NCBI RefSeq assembly: GCF_900143255.1
Contig: NZ_FRDI01000002.1
Location: 108,841-172,840, forward strand
Origin: Desulfovibrio litoralis DSM 11393
GTDB taxonomy: Bacteria > Desulfobacterota > Desulfovibrionia > Desulfovibrionales > Desulfovibrionaceae
Length of the DNA stretch: 64,000 nucleotides
Direction: 5' to 3'
Of the stretch, positions 1 through 10,300 are shown piece after piece. The translations under genes and the position numbers were made by a program. Position 1 is the stretch's first letter. Every line of letters begins with the position of its first letter. A model generated the notes under the pieces. That model searched no databases and was not told the DNA's origin. It worked only from the letters and a program-made list of their open reading frames with translations.

Positions 1-972
1 TTTTAATAAAATATCATGTCTTGGTAGACCTGTTAACACAACTTCTTTTTCGCTAAGGCAATAAGCGTATGATTCAGACTTGGCTAAAGATTCATGTTCT
101 CTAACGGTTGACGTAACAAATAAATCAATATTTCTGCGAGCGATTTGTGGCATATAATCTTTAATAATACCATGTTGTAAAAAGCAAAACTGATGGTTAA
201 CAATATCAGCGTAAAGCATACGCCAACCGGTTTTGTTTAACGCACCAAAAGAATGAGAAGAAATAAGCCAATTACAATGCATAAAAGCAAAAGCGTATTC
301 TAGGCTATATAAATTAATTAGATTGAAATTATCTTTTTTTAAACGTTGCCAATCTTTTGAATTTTTATCTATGACAAAAAATATTTTTTGTGATGGAATA
401 TTCGCTCTAACCCAACGATATAAATGTTCAGCGTTGTCATCAGCTTTGTCCGGTCTGTCTGAAAAAATCCAAGTGTTTTCATATTTGTTTTTGATGAATG
501 AGAGTTGGGCTATAAAAGCAAACAATTTGTGAGTGATTTTTTTTCTTAAAGGAGCGTTAAATATCTTAGTTAAGTATTCGGTGTGAATAGTGTAATGTAC
601 GTTGTTATTACATATTATTTTTATTGATTTGTTGTTATTTTTAACACTTATTATACTGTTTTTTGTAAAAGCAATCCAAAAGATGTGTGCATAGCGTTTG
701 ATGTTGTGATCAAAGCTGTATAATGCAGTACGTTCAAAGTTAACAAAGATATTTTGCTGTTTATCATCAAAGAATTTTATATTGTGAGTTATCGTTTCAG
801 AAAAAAAGATAAAGCCTAATAAATTACGTTTTAAATCTATATCAAAACAGTATATTATATTTGTTTTAGGTTCTGATGATTTAAGTGAAGCGTAATAATT
901 AAGAAACACTGATTTTAAATTATGTGGTAGGTTATTTAGTACATTTTCCATGTCTATGTGAGTTGTGTGCAT
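1..972 (-). CDS. CDP-glycerol glycerophosphotransferase-like protein (3' end outside window)
   Basis: The frame is open for 324 codons from ATG at 972 to the left edge, so the C-terminus is missing. The visible end contains a QHGIIKDYMP stretch (near residue 270) and TGLPRHDILL (near residue 315). Both resemble the core of the TagB/TagF glycerophosphotransferase family, which moves glycerol-phosphate or related polyol-phosphates onto cell-surface polymers. The first ~130 residues look like a lysine- and asparagine-rich N-terminal extension. In a Gram-negative the product would more likely decorate capsule or lipopolysaccharide than teichoic acid; that is inference. The family call is fairly sure, the acceptor unknown. 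Confidence 0.8.
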   Translation of the reverse strand, partial: MHTTHIDMENVLNNLPHNLKSVFLNYYASLKSSEPKTNIIYCFDIDLKRNLLGFIFFSETITHNIKFFDDKQQNIFVNFERTALYSFDHNIKRYAHIFWIAFTKNSIISVKNNNKSIKIICNNNVHYTIHTEYLTKIFNAPLRKKITHKLFAFIAQLSFIKNKYENTWIFSDRPDKADDNAEHLYRWVRANIPSQKIFFVIDKNSKDWQRLKKDNFNLINLYSLEYAFAFMHCNWLISSHSFGALNKTGWRMLYADIVNHQFCFLQHGIIKDYMPQIARRNIDLFVTSTVREHESLAKSESYAYCLSEKEVVLTGLPRHDILLK

Positions 973-1065
973 GCACCTATTCCTTATGGTGTAAAAGACA
1001 CGTATCTTTTATCTTCCTACACATAAACAATAGTTGGTAAAAAGGCAATATTACTTAAATCGGGT

Positions 1066-1090
1066 GCTGTTCGCATTGGCTACGAACAGC
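1066..1090. repeat. Small perfect inverted repeat
   Basis: GCTGTTCG (1066-1073) and CGAACAGC (1083-1090) form an 8-bp stem with a 9-nt loop in the gap between two divergently placed genes. No T-run follows directly, so it is not a typical terminator. It could be an operator or an RNA hairpin. Confidence 0.4.
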
Positions 1091-1180
1091 TTGTTAATCA
1101 ATTAAGAGATATTTTTTGTTTTTATATTACTGGTGTTATTTGTGTGTTTTGGGGTTAAAATATAACTCTTTTATAAAGCA

Positions 1181-1217
1181 AAAGGCAATACCATCTTCAA
1201 ACGGTACTGCCTTTTTT
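1181..1217. terminator. Bidirectional terminator hairpin
   Basis: AAAGGCAATACC pairs with GGTACTGCCTTT with one mismatch, followed by a T-run on the plus strand and a shorter one on the minus strand. It lies about 50 bases past the stop of the minus-strand ABC-F gene and probably ends that transcript. Confidence 0.65.
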
Positions 1218-1265
1218 TCTACAACTTCAAATGCACCCAGCTAATCCACCACTAAATATCAATCT

Positions 1266-3200
1266 CTATCCCTCAACTCCCAGTGCCTCTAATCTTTTCT
1301 CTAACGCCTCCCATTTTTCGAGGATTTTGGTTTGTTCCGATTCGAGCTTTTCTAATTGTTTCGCAATGCTGGCAAATTCGTCGGGGTTTTGTGAAAAAAA
1401 GCTTGGGTCAGAGAGTTTTAGTTCAAGTGTTTTTTGGGTTTCTTCAAGGGCTGTTAAACGTTGAGGCAATTCGCTTAGTTCTTTTCTGAGCGTTTCAATC
1501 TCTCTTTGTTCTTTAAAACTCAACTTTTTGGGTTTTTGTGGTGCGGAATTTTCAGAAACGCTTGTTTTTGTTGCTTGAATATTGTTTTTTTCTATGGTTT
1601 CTTGCTGACTGCGTTGGCGTAACCAGTCGGTATATGCCCCGACATATTCATGCACCTGTCCGTCTCCTTCCAATGCCAAAACGCTTGTAACCAAATTATC
1701 CAAAAAACTTCTGTCGTGGCTGACCATAATGACTGTTCCAGAATAATCGGAGATTAGTTCTTCTAATAATTCAAGAGTTTCCATATCTAAATCATTGGTG
1801 GGTTCGTCGAGTACCAAAAGGTTAGAAGGGCGAGTAAACAACTTGGCGAGCAATAAGCGGTTGCGTTCTCCACCGGATAGAACTTTGACCGGCAATCTTA
1901 ACCGGTCGGGTGTGAAGAGAAAATCTTGTAAATATCCGGCAACATGACGAGTATTTCCCCCGATAGTAACAACGTCGTTTCCTTCGGCAACACTTTCCAT
2001 TACCGACTCTTCAGGGTTTAAAGAGGCTCTTAGTTGGTCAAAGTAACTTATTTCAAGTTGAGTTCCTAGGCGTATTGAACCGCTTGTTGGTTTTAGTTCG
2101 CCTAAAAGAAGACGCAGTAAAGTGCTTTTTCCTACGCCGTTTTGACCTATTAAGCCGATTTTGTCGCCTCGTTGAATTACGGTCGAAAAGTTTTGAAATA
2201 AAGGTGTTTGATTAGGATAAGCGAAACTTACCTCGTTTGCTTCAATTACCAGTTTCCCCGAGCGTTCTGCCTCTTGGGCAAAAAGATGGACATTACCTTG
2301 TTTTTCTCGTCTGATCCTTCTTTCGGAACGCATTTTTTCCAAAGCTCTGACCCGTCCCATATTGCGGGTGCGTCTGGCTTTTACTCCTTGACGAATCCAA
2401 ACTTCTTCTTGGGCGAGCTTTTTGTCAAAAAGAGCAAAGTGGCGTTCTTCTATTTCGAGGCGTTCTTCTCGTTTTTCGGTATACTGAGCAAATCCACACC
2501 CATAGCTATAAAGTTTGCCACGGTCTATTTCAACCATGCGTGTTGCCAAGCGTTGGGCAAACGCCCTGTCGTGGCTGATAAAAACAAGGGTTCGAGCTTT
2601 ACGCAATAAAAAATCTTCAAGCCAAGTAATGGTGCTAAGATCAAGATGGTTGGTTGGTTCGTCCAATAAAAGGTCATTAGAACACAATAAAGCCCCGGCG
2701 AGGGCAACACGGCGTTTTGTTCCCCCCGAAAGGCTTGAAAAATCGGCATCAGGGTTTAAGTCTAAGTGGTTGATAATACTTAAAACATCTCCGTAACGCT
2801 CCCAAGCATGTCCTTGTTCCAACAATTTTTGAGCAGTTTTAAACTCTTGAGGATTCAGTTCTTTTTCTTTGCCCGTTGAAAAAAGATGGGCTGCGTTTAA
2901 GGCTTGCCCTTCTTCGCCTAAAACGGAGCTTACTACTTTTAAGACAGAGCCTGTCCAAGCTTGCGGAACATCTTGGGGCATTTGACCGAGTATGGGGCAA
3001 TCTCTTATTATAGTGCCGCTGTCTGCTTTAAGTTTTCCGCCAAGCAAGGCGAGTAGCGAAGACTTTCCCGCTCCGTTACGCCCCATAAGGCAGACTCGTT
3101 CACCCGGCTCAACCGCAAAATCAACATTATCGAGTATTGTTTTACCACCGAGATTAAGGCTTATTCCATGTAAATTCAATAAGGACACTGAACTCTCCAC
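1266..3200 (-). CDS. uup: ABC-F family ATPase (Uup-like)
   Basis: A soluble protein of 644 residues with two ABC ATPase domains and no membrane segments. Domain 1 has a Walker A GRNGAGKSS near residue 41 and the signature LSGGTKRR; domain 2 has GQNGVGKST and LSGGERNR. Between them is a basic linker rich in R and E. The last ~90 residues are a predicted coiled coil, as in Uup. ABC-F proteins act on the ribosome; Uup is linked to translation and to DNA transposon excision. The listed start is GTG at 3200, but GTG at 3188 has a better ribosome site (GGAG, 6-nt spacing), giving a protein starting MSLLNLHGIS. Monocistronic, with a hairpin after the stop. Confidence 0.88.
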   Translation of the reverse strand: MESSVSLLNLHGISLNLGGKTILDNVDFAVEPGERVCLMGRNGAGKSSLLALLGGKLKADSGTIIRDCPILGQMPQDVPQAWTGSVLKVVSSVLGEEGQALNAAHLFSTGKEKELNPQEFKTAQKLLEQGHAWERYGDVLSIINHLDLNPDADFSSLSGGTKRRVALAGALLCSNDLLLDEPTNHLDLSTITWLEDFLLRKARTLVFISHDRAFAQRLATRMVEIDRGKLYSYGCGFAQYTEKREERLEIEERHFALFDKKLAQEEVWIRQGVKARRTRNMGRVRALEKMRSERRIRREKQGNVHLFAQEAERSGKLVIEANEVSFAYPNQTPLFQNFSTVIQRGDKIGLIGQNGVGKSTLLRLLLGELKPTSGSIRLGTQLEISYFDQLRASLNPEESVMESVAEGNDVVTIGGNTRHVAGYLQDFLFTPDRLRLPVKVLSGGERNRLLLAKLFTRPSNLLVLDEPTNDLDMETLELLEELISDYSGTVIMVSHDRSFLDNLVTSVLALEGDGQVHEYVGAYTDWLRQRSQQETIEKNNIQATKTSVSENSAPQKPKKLSFKEQREIETLRKELSELPQRLTALEETQKTLELKLSDPSFFSQNPDEFASIAKQLEKLESEQTKILEKWEALEKRLEALGVEG

Positions 3201-3461
3201 TTACTCTTTTTATTACATTTTCTTAAGTACGTTTTGGTTTAAATGATTTTTCTGGTTTAGTCATTGCTTTTGTAAGGTTATATTATAGTTTTTTATGCTT
3301 TTTATACAATTTACAAGTAAAATCATTTTGTTAGTTTGTAAAATGATAATTGTAAAACGCAAGATAATTTTTTGTTCACCTTGCACTTTAATAGATTATA
3401 TGCAATTATTTAGTTAGGCTTTTTATTTTTCATGTAACTTCTAAATAAGATGAGGTATGTT

Positions 3462-4520
3462 ATGAAAGGTTTCGCAATGATGTGTATTGGTAAAACGGCT
3501 TGGATTAACAAAGAGCGTCCTATTATTGGGCCCTTTGACGCACTTGTTGAACCACTGGCTTTAGCCCCTTGTACTTCTGATATTCATACAGTTTACAGTG
3601 GTGCTATTGGCGAAAGAACTAACATGATTTTAGGTCATGAAGCTGTTGGACGAGTTGTTGAAGTTGGATCTGAAGTAAGAGACTTTAAAAAAGGTGATAG
3701 AGTTGTTGTGCCTGCGATTACTCCAGAATGGCGTACGACTGCTATACAAGAGGGCGTTCCTGCTCAACATTCCGAAGGCATGCTCACTGGTTGGAAATTT
3801 TCAAATATTAAAGATGGTGTTTTTGGGGAGTTCTTTCATGTAAATGATGCTGATATGAACCTCGCAATTTTACCAGAAAGTATAAGTTTAGAACAAGGTT
3901 TAATGATGTGCGATATGATGACCACTGGTTTTCATGGTGTAGAAATGGCTAATGTACAGTTTGGTTCAACAGTTGCCGTTATTGGTATTGGTCCTGTTGG
4001 CTTAATGGCTGTAGCAGGAGCTGCTTTACGTGGTGCTGGGCGTATATTTGCTGTTGGTAGCAGACCTACTTGTGTAAAGATTGCCAAAGAATATGGGGCT
4101 ACTGATATTGTTAATTACAAACAAGGTTCTATCGTAACACAAATTCTTGAAGCAACTAAAAATCATGGCGTTGACCATGTGATTATTGCTGGTGGTGATA
4201 ATTCTGTGTTGGGTGATGCTGTTACTATGTTAAAACCGGGTGGAGTTATTGGTAATATTAACTATTTTGGAGAAGGCGACTCTCTTCCTATCCCCCGTTT
4301 AGCTTGGGGTTGTGGTATGGCTCATAAGTATATCCATAGTGGGCTTTGTCCAGGTGGGCGTGTACGTATGGAACGCATGATTGCTTTAGTTAAATATGGT
4401 CGTGTTGATCCTGCTAAAATGGTTACTCATCGCCTTTCCGGTCTTGAGGGTGTTGAAAAAGGTTTAGAAATGATGCATTCAAAAGATGCTGATGTTATTA
4501 AGCCGATTACCATTATTTAA
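3462..4520 (+). CDS. adh: NADP-dependent zinc alcohol dehydrogenase (secondary alcohol type)
   Basis: Medium-chain dehydrogenase of 352 residues very like the Thermoanaerobacter/Clostridium secondary-alcohol dehydrogenases, which interconvert ketones or aldehydes and alcohols with NADPH. Catalytic zinc ligands are visible as C37, H59, E60 and D151 (SLEQGLMMCD). The Rossmann motif GIGPVG is followed by VGSRP, the GSR triad that selects NADP. The start is set at the second in-frame ATG (3462): it is preceded by GAGG at 6 nt and gives the family N-terminus MKGFAMM. Single gene with its own terminator. Likely disposes of reductant during fermentation; the real substrate cannot be told from sequence. 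Confidence 0.92.
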   Translation: MKGFAMMCIGKTAWINKERPIIGPFDALVEPLALAPCTSDIHTVYSGAIGERTNMILGHEAVGRVVEVGSEVRDFKKGDRVVVPAITPEWRTTAIQEGVPAQHSEGMLTGWKFSNIKDGVFGEFFHVNDADMNLAILPESISLEQGLMMCDMMTTGFHGVEMANVQFGSTVAVIGIGPVGLMAVAGAALRGAGRIFAVGSRPTCVKIAKEYGATDIVNYKQGSIVTQILEATKNHGVDHVIIAGGDNSVLGDAVTMLKPGGVIGNINYFGEGDSLPIPRLAWGCGMAHKYIHSGLCPGGRVRMERMIALVKYGRVDPAKMVTHRLSGLEGVEKGLEMMHSKDADVIKPITII

Positions 4521-4551
4521 TTTTTTGTTTATTTAATTTGATAAGTTGGTT

Positions 4552-4593
4552 ATAGGTATAAGTACACACTGTGCTTATACCTATATTTTTTTT
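4552..4593 (+). terminator. Rho-independent terminator after adh
   Basis: An 11-bp perfect stem (ATAGGTATAAG / CTTATACCTAT) with an 11-nt loop and eight Ts, starting about 30 bases past the adh stop. It separates adh from fliI. Confidence 0.9.
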
Positions 4594-4622
4594 ATATTAA
4601 GCTTTAATTTCGGAGTCTGCCC

Positions 4623-5972
4623 ATGTTTTTTCCACCTTCTGCATGCATAAAACAACTCAATAACTTAGATACAACAGCAAGTTACGGAAAGGTAACCAAA
4701 GTTGTTGGTTTGGTCGCTGAGGGAAGCGGAATAGAAGCTCCTTTGGGTGCTGTTTGTCATATTATTCCTGAGGGCGTATCTTTTTTAAACGGAGAATTAA
4801 AAGACGATGCTGCTGCAAACATGATTGCTGCGGAAGTTGTCGGCTTTAGAGACGGAAAGTTACTGTTTATGCCTTACGGAGATTTAAGAGGCGTAAAACC
4901 CGGAAGTTTAATTCGCAATAGTAGTCTTCCGCCTTTGTTTCCCGTTGGAGCCGCCAGCCTCGGACATTCTTTTGATGCTTTTGGAAAACCATTAATGTCT
5001 GATCTTGTAATTAACCTTGATGATGTTGTGCCTATTTATGCCTCACCTCCAAACCCATTGAGCAGGCCTCGTATTACTGATATTTTAGATGTTGGAGTGC
5101 GTACTATCAACGCTCTTTTAACTTTGGGCAAAGGACAAAGAGTTGGGATTATGGCGGGTTCGGGTGTTGGTAAATCGACTCTTATGGGAATGATGGCTCG
5201 CTATACTAAAGCTGATGTAAACGTTATTGCACTGATTGGTGAACGTGGGCGAGAAGTTCTTGAATTTATTGAGAAAGATTTAGGCCCTGAGGGAATGGCT
5301 CGCTCTGTTTTAATTATTTCTACTTCTGATGAAAGTCCGCTTGTGCGTATGCGGGCGGCTTATGCTGCTACGGCTGTGGCGGAATATTTTAGAGATCAAG
5401 GGAAAGACGTTTTGTTAATGATGGACTCTGTTACTCGTTTTGCTATGGCAGCTCGTGAAATCGGTTTGGCAATCGGAGAACCACCGACAACAAAAGGTTA
5501 TACTCCGACTGTTTTTGCCCAACTTCCCAAATTGCTTGAAAGAGCAGGGCGTAGTAGTAAAGGAACAATAACGGGTATTTATACTGTTTTGGTTGACGGA
5601 GATGATTTTAACGAACCGATCGCAGACAGTGTACGTTCCATTATTGACGGTCATATTGTTTTAACCAGAGAGCTGGCGGACCAGGGGCATTTTCCCGCTA
5701 TTGACGTTTTGCGTTCAATCAGCCGTTTGCGGACGGATATTTGTGAACCGAATATTATTAATGCCGGTAGGAGAATTACTTCTTTAATGGCGACTTATAA
5801 ACGAGTTGAGGATATGATTAATATTGGTGCTTATGTTTCCGGGTCAAACCATGAAATTGATAAAGCGATCGCCATGCGTGAAGATATTGCTTTATTTTTA
5901 CAACAAAATGTTTCGGAACAACAAACGGTTGAAGAATCTTTTAGCAGTTTATTGGCTTTAGCTGCAAAGTAG
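4623..5972 (+). CDS. fliI: Flagellar protein export ATPase FliI
   Basis: 449 residues, the usual length of FliI. It powers export of rod, hook and filament subunits at the base of the flagellum. The P-loop AGSGVGKST lies at 178-186, followed by IGERGREV and the LLMMDSVTRFAMA Walker B block, all typical of the flagellar/type III ATPase branch related to F1-beta. GGAG lies 8 nt before the ATG. No other flagellar structural gene is adjacent, so it is an orphan within this window. A virulence type III secretion ATPase is the alternative; the KADVNVIALIGERG block favours FliI. An RNA-modification gene follows after only 36 bases and may be cotranscribed. Confidence 0.88.
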   Translation: MFFPPSACIKQLNNLDTTASYGKVTKVVGLVAEGSGIEAPLGAVCHIIPEGVSFLNGELKDDAAANMIAAEVVGFRDGKLLFMPYGDLRGVKPGSLIRNSSLPPLFPVGAASLGHSFDAFGKPLMSDLVINLDDVVPIYASPPNPLSRPRITDILDVGVRTINALLTLGKGQRVGIMAGSGVGKSTLMGMMARYTKADVNVIALIGERGREVLEFIEKDLGPEGMARSVLIISTSDESPLVRMRAAYAATAVAEYFRDQGKDVLLMMDSVTRFAMAAREIGLAIGEPPTTKGYTPTVFAQLPKLLERAGRSSKGTITGIYTVLVDGDDFNEPIADSVRSIIDGHIVLTRELADQGHFPAIDVLRSISRLRTDICEPNIINAGRRITSLMATYKRVEDMINIGAYVSGSNHEIDKAIAMREDIALFLQQNVSEQQTVEESFSSLLALAAK

Positions 5973-6008
5973 ATTATATGTTTCAAATTGATATTACGCA
6001 GTAAAAAC

Positions 6009-7154
6009 ATGGTATTAACTACAGAATATAAAACAGAAATGATTCAGGATAACCCCGAGATAAAAAAAGGTATTCTTGTAACCAAGAGTGAAACTGGGCG
6101 TAAACTCATTAATTTTTTAAGTTTACGTTTAGAAAAAATGCCTGATTGTACCATGTCTGTTTTGCAAAAGTGGATACGTAGCGGACAAGTTAGAGTAAAC
6201 GGCGGGCGTTCAACTCCGTATATTCCGCTAAAACAAGGTGATATTGTTAGAATTCCACCTTTTGCCATCTCTTATCTTAATAATAATGCGAGTTCGGAGC
6301 CTGAGTTGTTTGTTGGTTTGGAGTTACCTTTTCAAGGTAAAACGCAAGAATCTAATATTGCAGCCTGTTCCGAAAACCCTAAGTTGTTATTTCTTGAACC
6401 TGAATTACTTGTATTTTTTAAACCTGCGGGTTTGGCGGTTCAACCGGGAAGCAATACGCATGACAGTTTATCTGAACGCTTAAAAAAATATTTTCAAGAT
6501 ACTTATTTTGTACCTGCTCCTGCACATCGTTTGGATAAATTTGCCTCGGGTTTGGTGCTTTGTGGGCGTAATCAAGAGGCTCAACAACAGCTATCAAACT
6601 TATTAAACACCGAAAATATCAAGTTAGCTGGCGTTCTTAAAAACGGCGAGCTAGAGCAGTATGTTACCAATCAAAAAGAATTGATGCCATATTTTGAACT
6701 TTTGCCAAAGATAGTTCAAAGAACTTATTTGGTTTGGGTTCAAGGTCGTTTCCCTTTGGCTCAAGAAACTTTATTGCAAGATTATCTTTACCTTGATTAT
6801 GATGCTAAAAGCCAAAAAGAGCTTGTTAAAGCCAGTTGTGTGAATAATGCAAAGGCTAAACTTGCTTTAAGTTTGGCAAAATGTCTTTGTGTTAAACAGC
6901 ACCCTAAACTTGGGTTTTGTTCCTTGTTGGAAGTACAGCTTTTAAGCGGACGTAAACATCAGATTAGAGTACAGATGGCGAGTCGTTCTTTCCCTGTTTT
7001 GGGCGATTTTAAATATGGTAATTTTCCCGTTGTGAGTGTTGATATTCAAAAAAAACTTTTTAAAGGTTTATTGTTGCATGCACAAAAGGTTGCCTTGCCT
7101 GATGGTCGCATTTTTTCGGCTTCTCCGCCGTGGAAAGATTTTTTTGCAGTATAA
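6009..7154 (+). CDS. rluC: Ribosomal large-subunit pseudouridine synthase, RluC/RluD family
   Basis: About 381 residues from ATG 6009; a TTG seven codons upstream and an ATG ten codons downstream are alternatives, none with a strong ribosome site. An S4 RNA-binding domain (about 35-90, with WIRSGQVRVNG) precedes the RsuA/RluA catalytic domain. The catalytic aspartate is in HRLDKFASGL; the C-terminal GRKHQIRVQM block is also present. It isomerises specific uridines in 23S rRNA to pseudouridine. RluC is the closest guess because of the S4 domain; RluD or another paralogue cannot be excluded. It is longer than usual (about 320) because of inserts in the catalytic domain. Confidence 0.85.
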   Translation: MVLTTEYKTEMIQDNPEIKKGILVTKSETGRKLINFLSLRLEKMPDCTMSVLQKWIRSGQVRVNGGRSTPYIPLKQGDIVRIPPFAISYLNNNASSEPELFVGLELPFQGKTQESNIAACSENPKLLFLEPELLVFFKPAGLAVQPGSNTHDSLSERLKKYFQDTYFVPAPAHRLDKFASGLVLCGRNQEAQQQLSNLLNTENIKLAGVLKNGELEQYVTNQKELMPYFELLPKIVQRTYLVWVQGRFPLAQETLLQDYLYLDYDAKSQKELVKASCVNNAKAKLALSLAKCLCVKQHPKLGFCSLLEVQLLSGRKHQIRVQMASRSFPVLGDFKYGNFPVVSVDIQKKLFKGLLLHAQKVALPDGRIFSASPPWKDFFAV

Positions 7155-7207
7155 AAAGCAGAAAAATAATTTTTAAAATTTTCAGTTGTCGTGATATTTT
7201 GTAATGC

Positions 7208-7276
7208 CTTATTCGTGGTTTTTAGAGTATCTTTCTGGTGCAAGCCACTATGAGATTATTGTGAAATAGCCTCTCA
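7208..7276 (+). repeat. Dispersed element, partial copy (3' half)
   Basis: Resembles the right half of the element at 58880-59075: a TTATTCGTGGTTTTTAGAG-type stretch, then GCAAGCCACTATGAGA and the TTATTGTGAAATAG end. The left terminal repeat is absent or eroded. Lies between rluC and the AddA-like gene. Confidence 0.65.
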
Positions 7277-7328
7277 TAGATTAATTTGAATAAAAGTTTT
7301 AACTAGTTAAAGAAAAAAGAGTATAATC

Positions 7329-10300
7329 ATGTTAAAACAAATAAAAGCCTCTGCCGGTTCGGGAAAAACTTATACACTCACCAGAGATTTTTTAACTTTA
7401 TTAAAAGACTCAAAAGAAAGGCAGAGTGCGTTATGTCGTCTTTATAAAAAACAAGAACACAAGCCTTTACTCAAAAATACTCAGGCAAGCCTTTTTGACG
7501 AAACCTTATCTTATGCGTGGTCTGATATTTTAGCTGTTACTTTTACCAATAAAGCGGCGGCTGAAATGAAAGAGCGTATTTTGAAGACATTAAAAACCTT
7601 TGCGTTAGCCCCTGACAATTTAGAACTCAAAAAACAGAAAAAAGATGAATTTACTTTGAGTAAGGGACAGGCGAAGAGCTGGCTTAAAAGAATTTTAGCG
7701 TCTTATGCCGCTTTAAATATTCGCACTATTGACAGTTTATTGACCCAGTTGGCTCGTTTGTCGGCGTTAGATTTATCTTTGCCCCCTGATTTTCAGCCGG
7801 CTTTTTCTTCTAAAGATTATTTTGATCCGGTTTATGATGCCTTGGTTTTAAGACTGGCTCAAGGAGATAGGGAATTAAACTCTTTATTTAGAGAGGCAAT
7901 TCAAAGCTTATTGTTATATACAAACAGTCGAGGTTTTATTTTGCGTAAAGCTTTGACGGAACGCTTGCAAAGCTTAGTCGAACTTGGTTTTGTGAATATG
8001 CCGTTTTTGCAGGTTGAGAATGAACAGGCAAATTATTTTTCCCGTTTTTTAACTGTTAGTTCAGATGAACTTAAAACTCGTTTTAAAAAAATACATGGTC
8101 ATTTTCAAAACACAGCTCAAACACTTTCAAAAAATATTGCCGAAAACAATATCGCTTTGAGTAAAAATGCTTCAAACGCTTTGGGAAAAGCAATAAATTC
8201 CTATGGATTATCTATTCCAAAATATTCTGCACTTTATGAAAAAGATAGCTTAGAGGCTTTAGTTCTCAAAAAAGATCAGGATAAAATTAACGCTTTTTTA
8301 GAAAAAGATTACCAAACGTTTAAAGATGCTTCTCAAATTCTTTATCAAAAAGGTGTTTTATATAAACTAATTCTTGAATATTTACCTTTTATTGAACTGG
8401 TTCAACCTGTTTTTTCAGAACTTTGTTCTTTGCAAGAAATACATGGTAAAATTCCGTCCGAAAGAATTTATAGCGGAGCCGGCGAAATAGTGAGTAGTGA
8501 GCTTGGTGTTTCTACTGCGTTATGCCGTTTGGGAGCTAATTTGGCTCATGTTTTAATTGATGAATTTCAAGATACTTCACGCACTCAATGGCGAGCAATC
8601 GCCCCTTTAGCCGAAGAATGTATTTCTCGAGGCGGTTCTTTAATTTATGTGGGTGATGTTAAACAGGCAATTTATGGTTGGCGTGGCGGTGATGCTTCGT
8701 TATTTGATGAAGTTCCGGAATATAATGATTTAAAAAATAAAGTTATTGATTTTAAACAAGACAATTTAAAATATAATTGGCGGAGTAGTCGGGCTGTTGT
8801 TGAATTTAATAATCACTTTTTCAATACCTTGGCAGATTATAAAAAAGCCTTCGCCGTGGCGGAAGAGATGTTGCCAAAAGAGACGCCAAACGCCGATATT
8901 TGTCTTTGTGCCGAACTTTTGCAACGTTCTTTTGAAGGTTCGGAACAAGCGCTTCCGCCAAGAACTATGCTTTTAGATGAACAAAATAAAGAAAATTTAC
9001 AAGATTTAAAGAAAGATACGGAACAGCTTGAGAAAAAAGACTCTTTGCCTGCGGGTTTAGTACGTTTAAGTGTTGTTGAAGGTGCATCAAAAGGCGAAAT
9101 CGAAGAAGCCGTGCGTATTCAACTGCAAAATACTTTAAAAGATATTATTCAAAGGCGTGGACAAAGCGGGATAGCAATTTTAGTCAGGAAAAACAAACAA
9201 GCTTCTCAAATAGCGGGGTGGTTAAGCGAACTAGGCTTACCTGTTGTTACAAATGCGAGTTTTTTGTTGTCGGAAAATCTATTGATTCAAGAGTTGATGG
9301 CATTTTTGAGATTTTTGGATAATCCCCAAGATGAACTTGCCTTTTGGACAATTATTTCAAGTCAAAACTTGTTTTTATCTCATGCCCGGTTTGAACGTGA
9401 ATTTATTTTTTCTTGGTTGGCTGAATTAAAAATAAAATCCAATAAAGATAATAGCTTTGAACGTAATATAATATCCGCATTCAAAAACGATTTTCCCGTT
9501 TTGTGGACAAAGCTTTTCAAACCTTTTTTAAACAGTGCCTCATTTATGAACGCTTATGATTGCGTTTCTGAACTCATTCGCTGTTTTGATTTGATGAATT
9601 TATACACTGAACAACAAGCCTATTTATCACGTTTTTTAGAAGTGTTACACTCGGGAGCAGAACAGGGATTTAGCTCTATTTGTGAGTTTTTGGGATATTG
9701 GAATGAGGTTTGTGAAAAAATACATCTACCGGCACCGGAAGATTTGAGTGCTATTCGTATTTTAACAATTCATAACTCAAAGGGTTTGGAATTTCCTGTT
9801 TTAATAGTGCCTTATCATGATTCAGACAGTTCAAGCAATAAAGATGTAAAGCTGGTTGAGGGTGTTGTTGATGGGCAAGAGTTTTTACTGCCTTGTAAAA
9901 AAGAGATTGGTGAGTTGTGGTTTAAAGAAAAAGTGAAAAGTGTTTCCGAAACCTTAAATTTGCTTTATGTGGCTTGGACAAGAGCCGCAGAAGAAGCCCA
10001 TTTATTCATTAATCGTAGTGTAAAAAAATCAACGGAACAAAACACAATGGCTGATACAGCGGAAGAAAAGCTTTCTTCTTCTCCGACAATCAGGGGTATT
10101 GAAAAGATTCTTGAATTGAATAAGTTAGAATTAAAAAGAGGCGAAAGCTTAAGTTTTATTTCCGGTTTTGATAATAGGCATTATGATAAGTTTGGTGAAA
10201 CTGAGTTGTTTAAGGGTTTTAATTCTATGGATAAACCTATTGATAACTTGGCGGATAAACCGAAAAGAGCAGATTATAATACAAATCAGAATTTGCAGTT

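Noticed and set aside
323..532. Plus-strand frame of 69 codons
   Set aside because: Lies inside the minus-strand TagF-like gene, which has clear family motifs and an open frame to the window edge.
2208..2609. Plus-strand frame of 133 codons opposite the ABC-F gene
   Set aside because: Antisense to a conserved domain; no ribosome site and no recognisable protein.
4623..5972. Virulence type III secretion ATPase
   Set aside because: Sequence motifs and length fit FliI, and no secretion-apparatus genes are adjacent. Not fully excluded.
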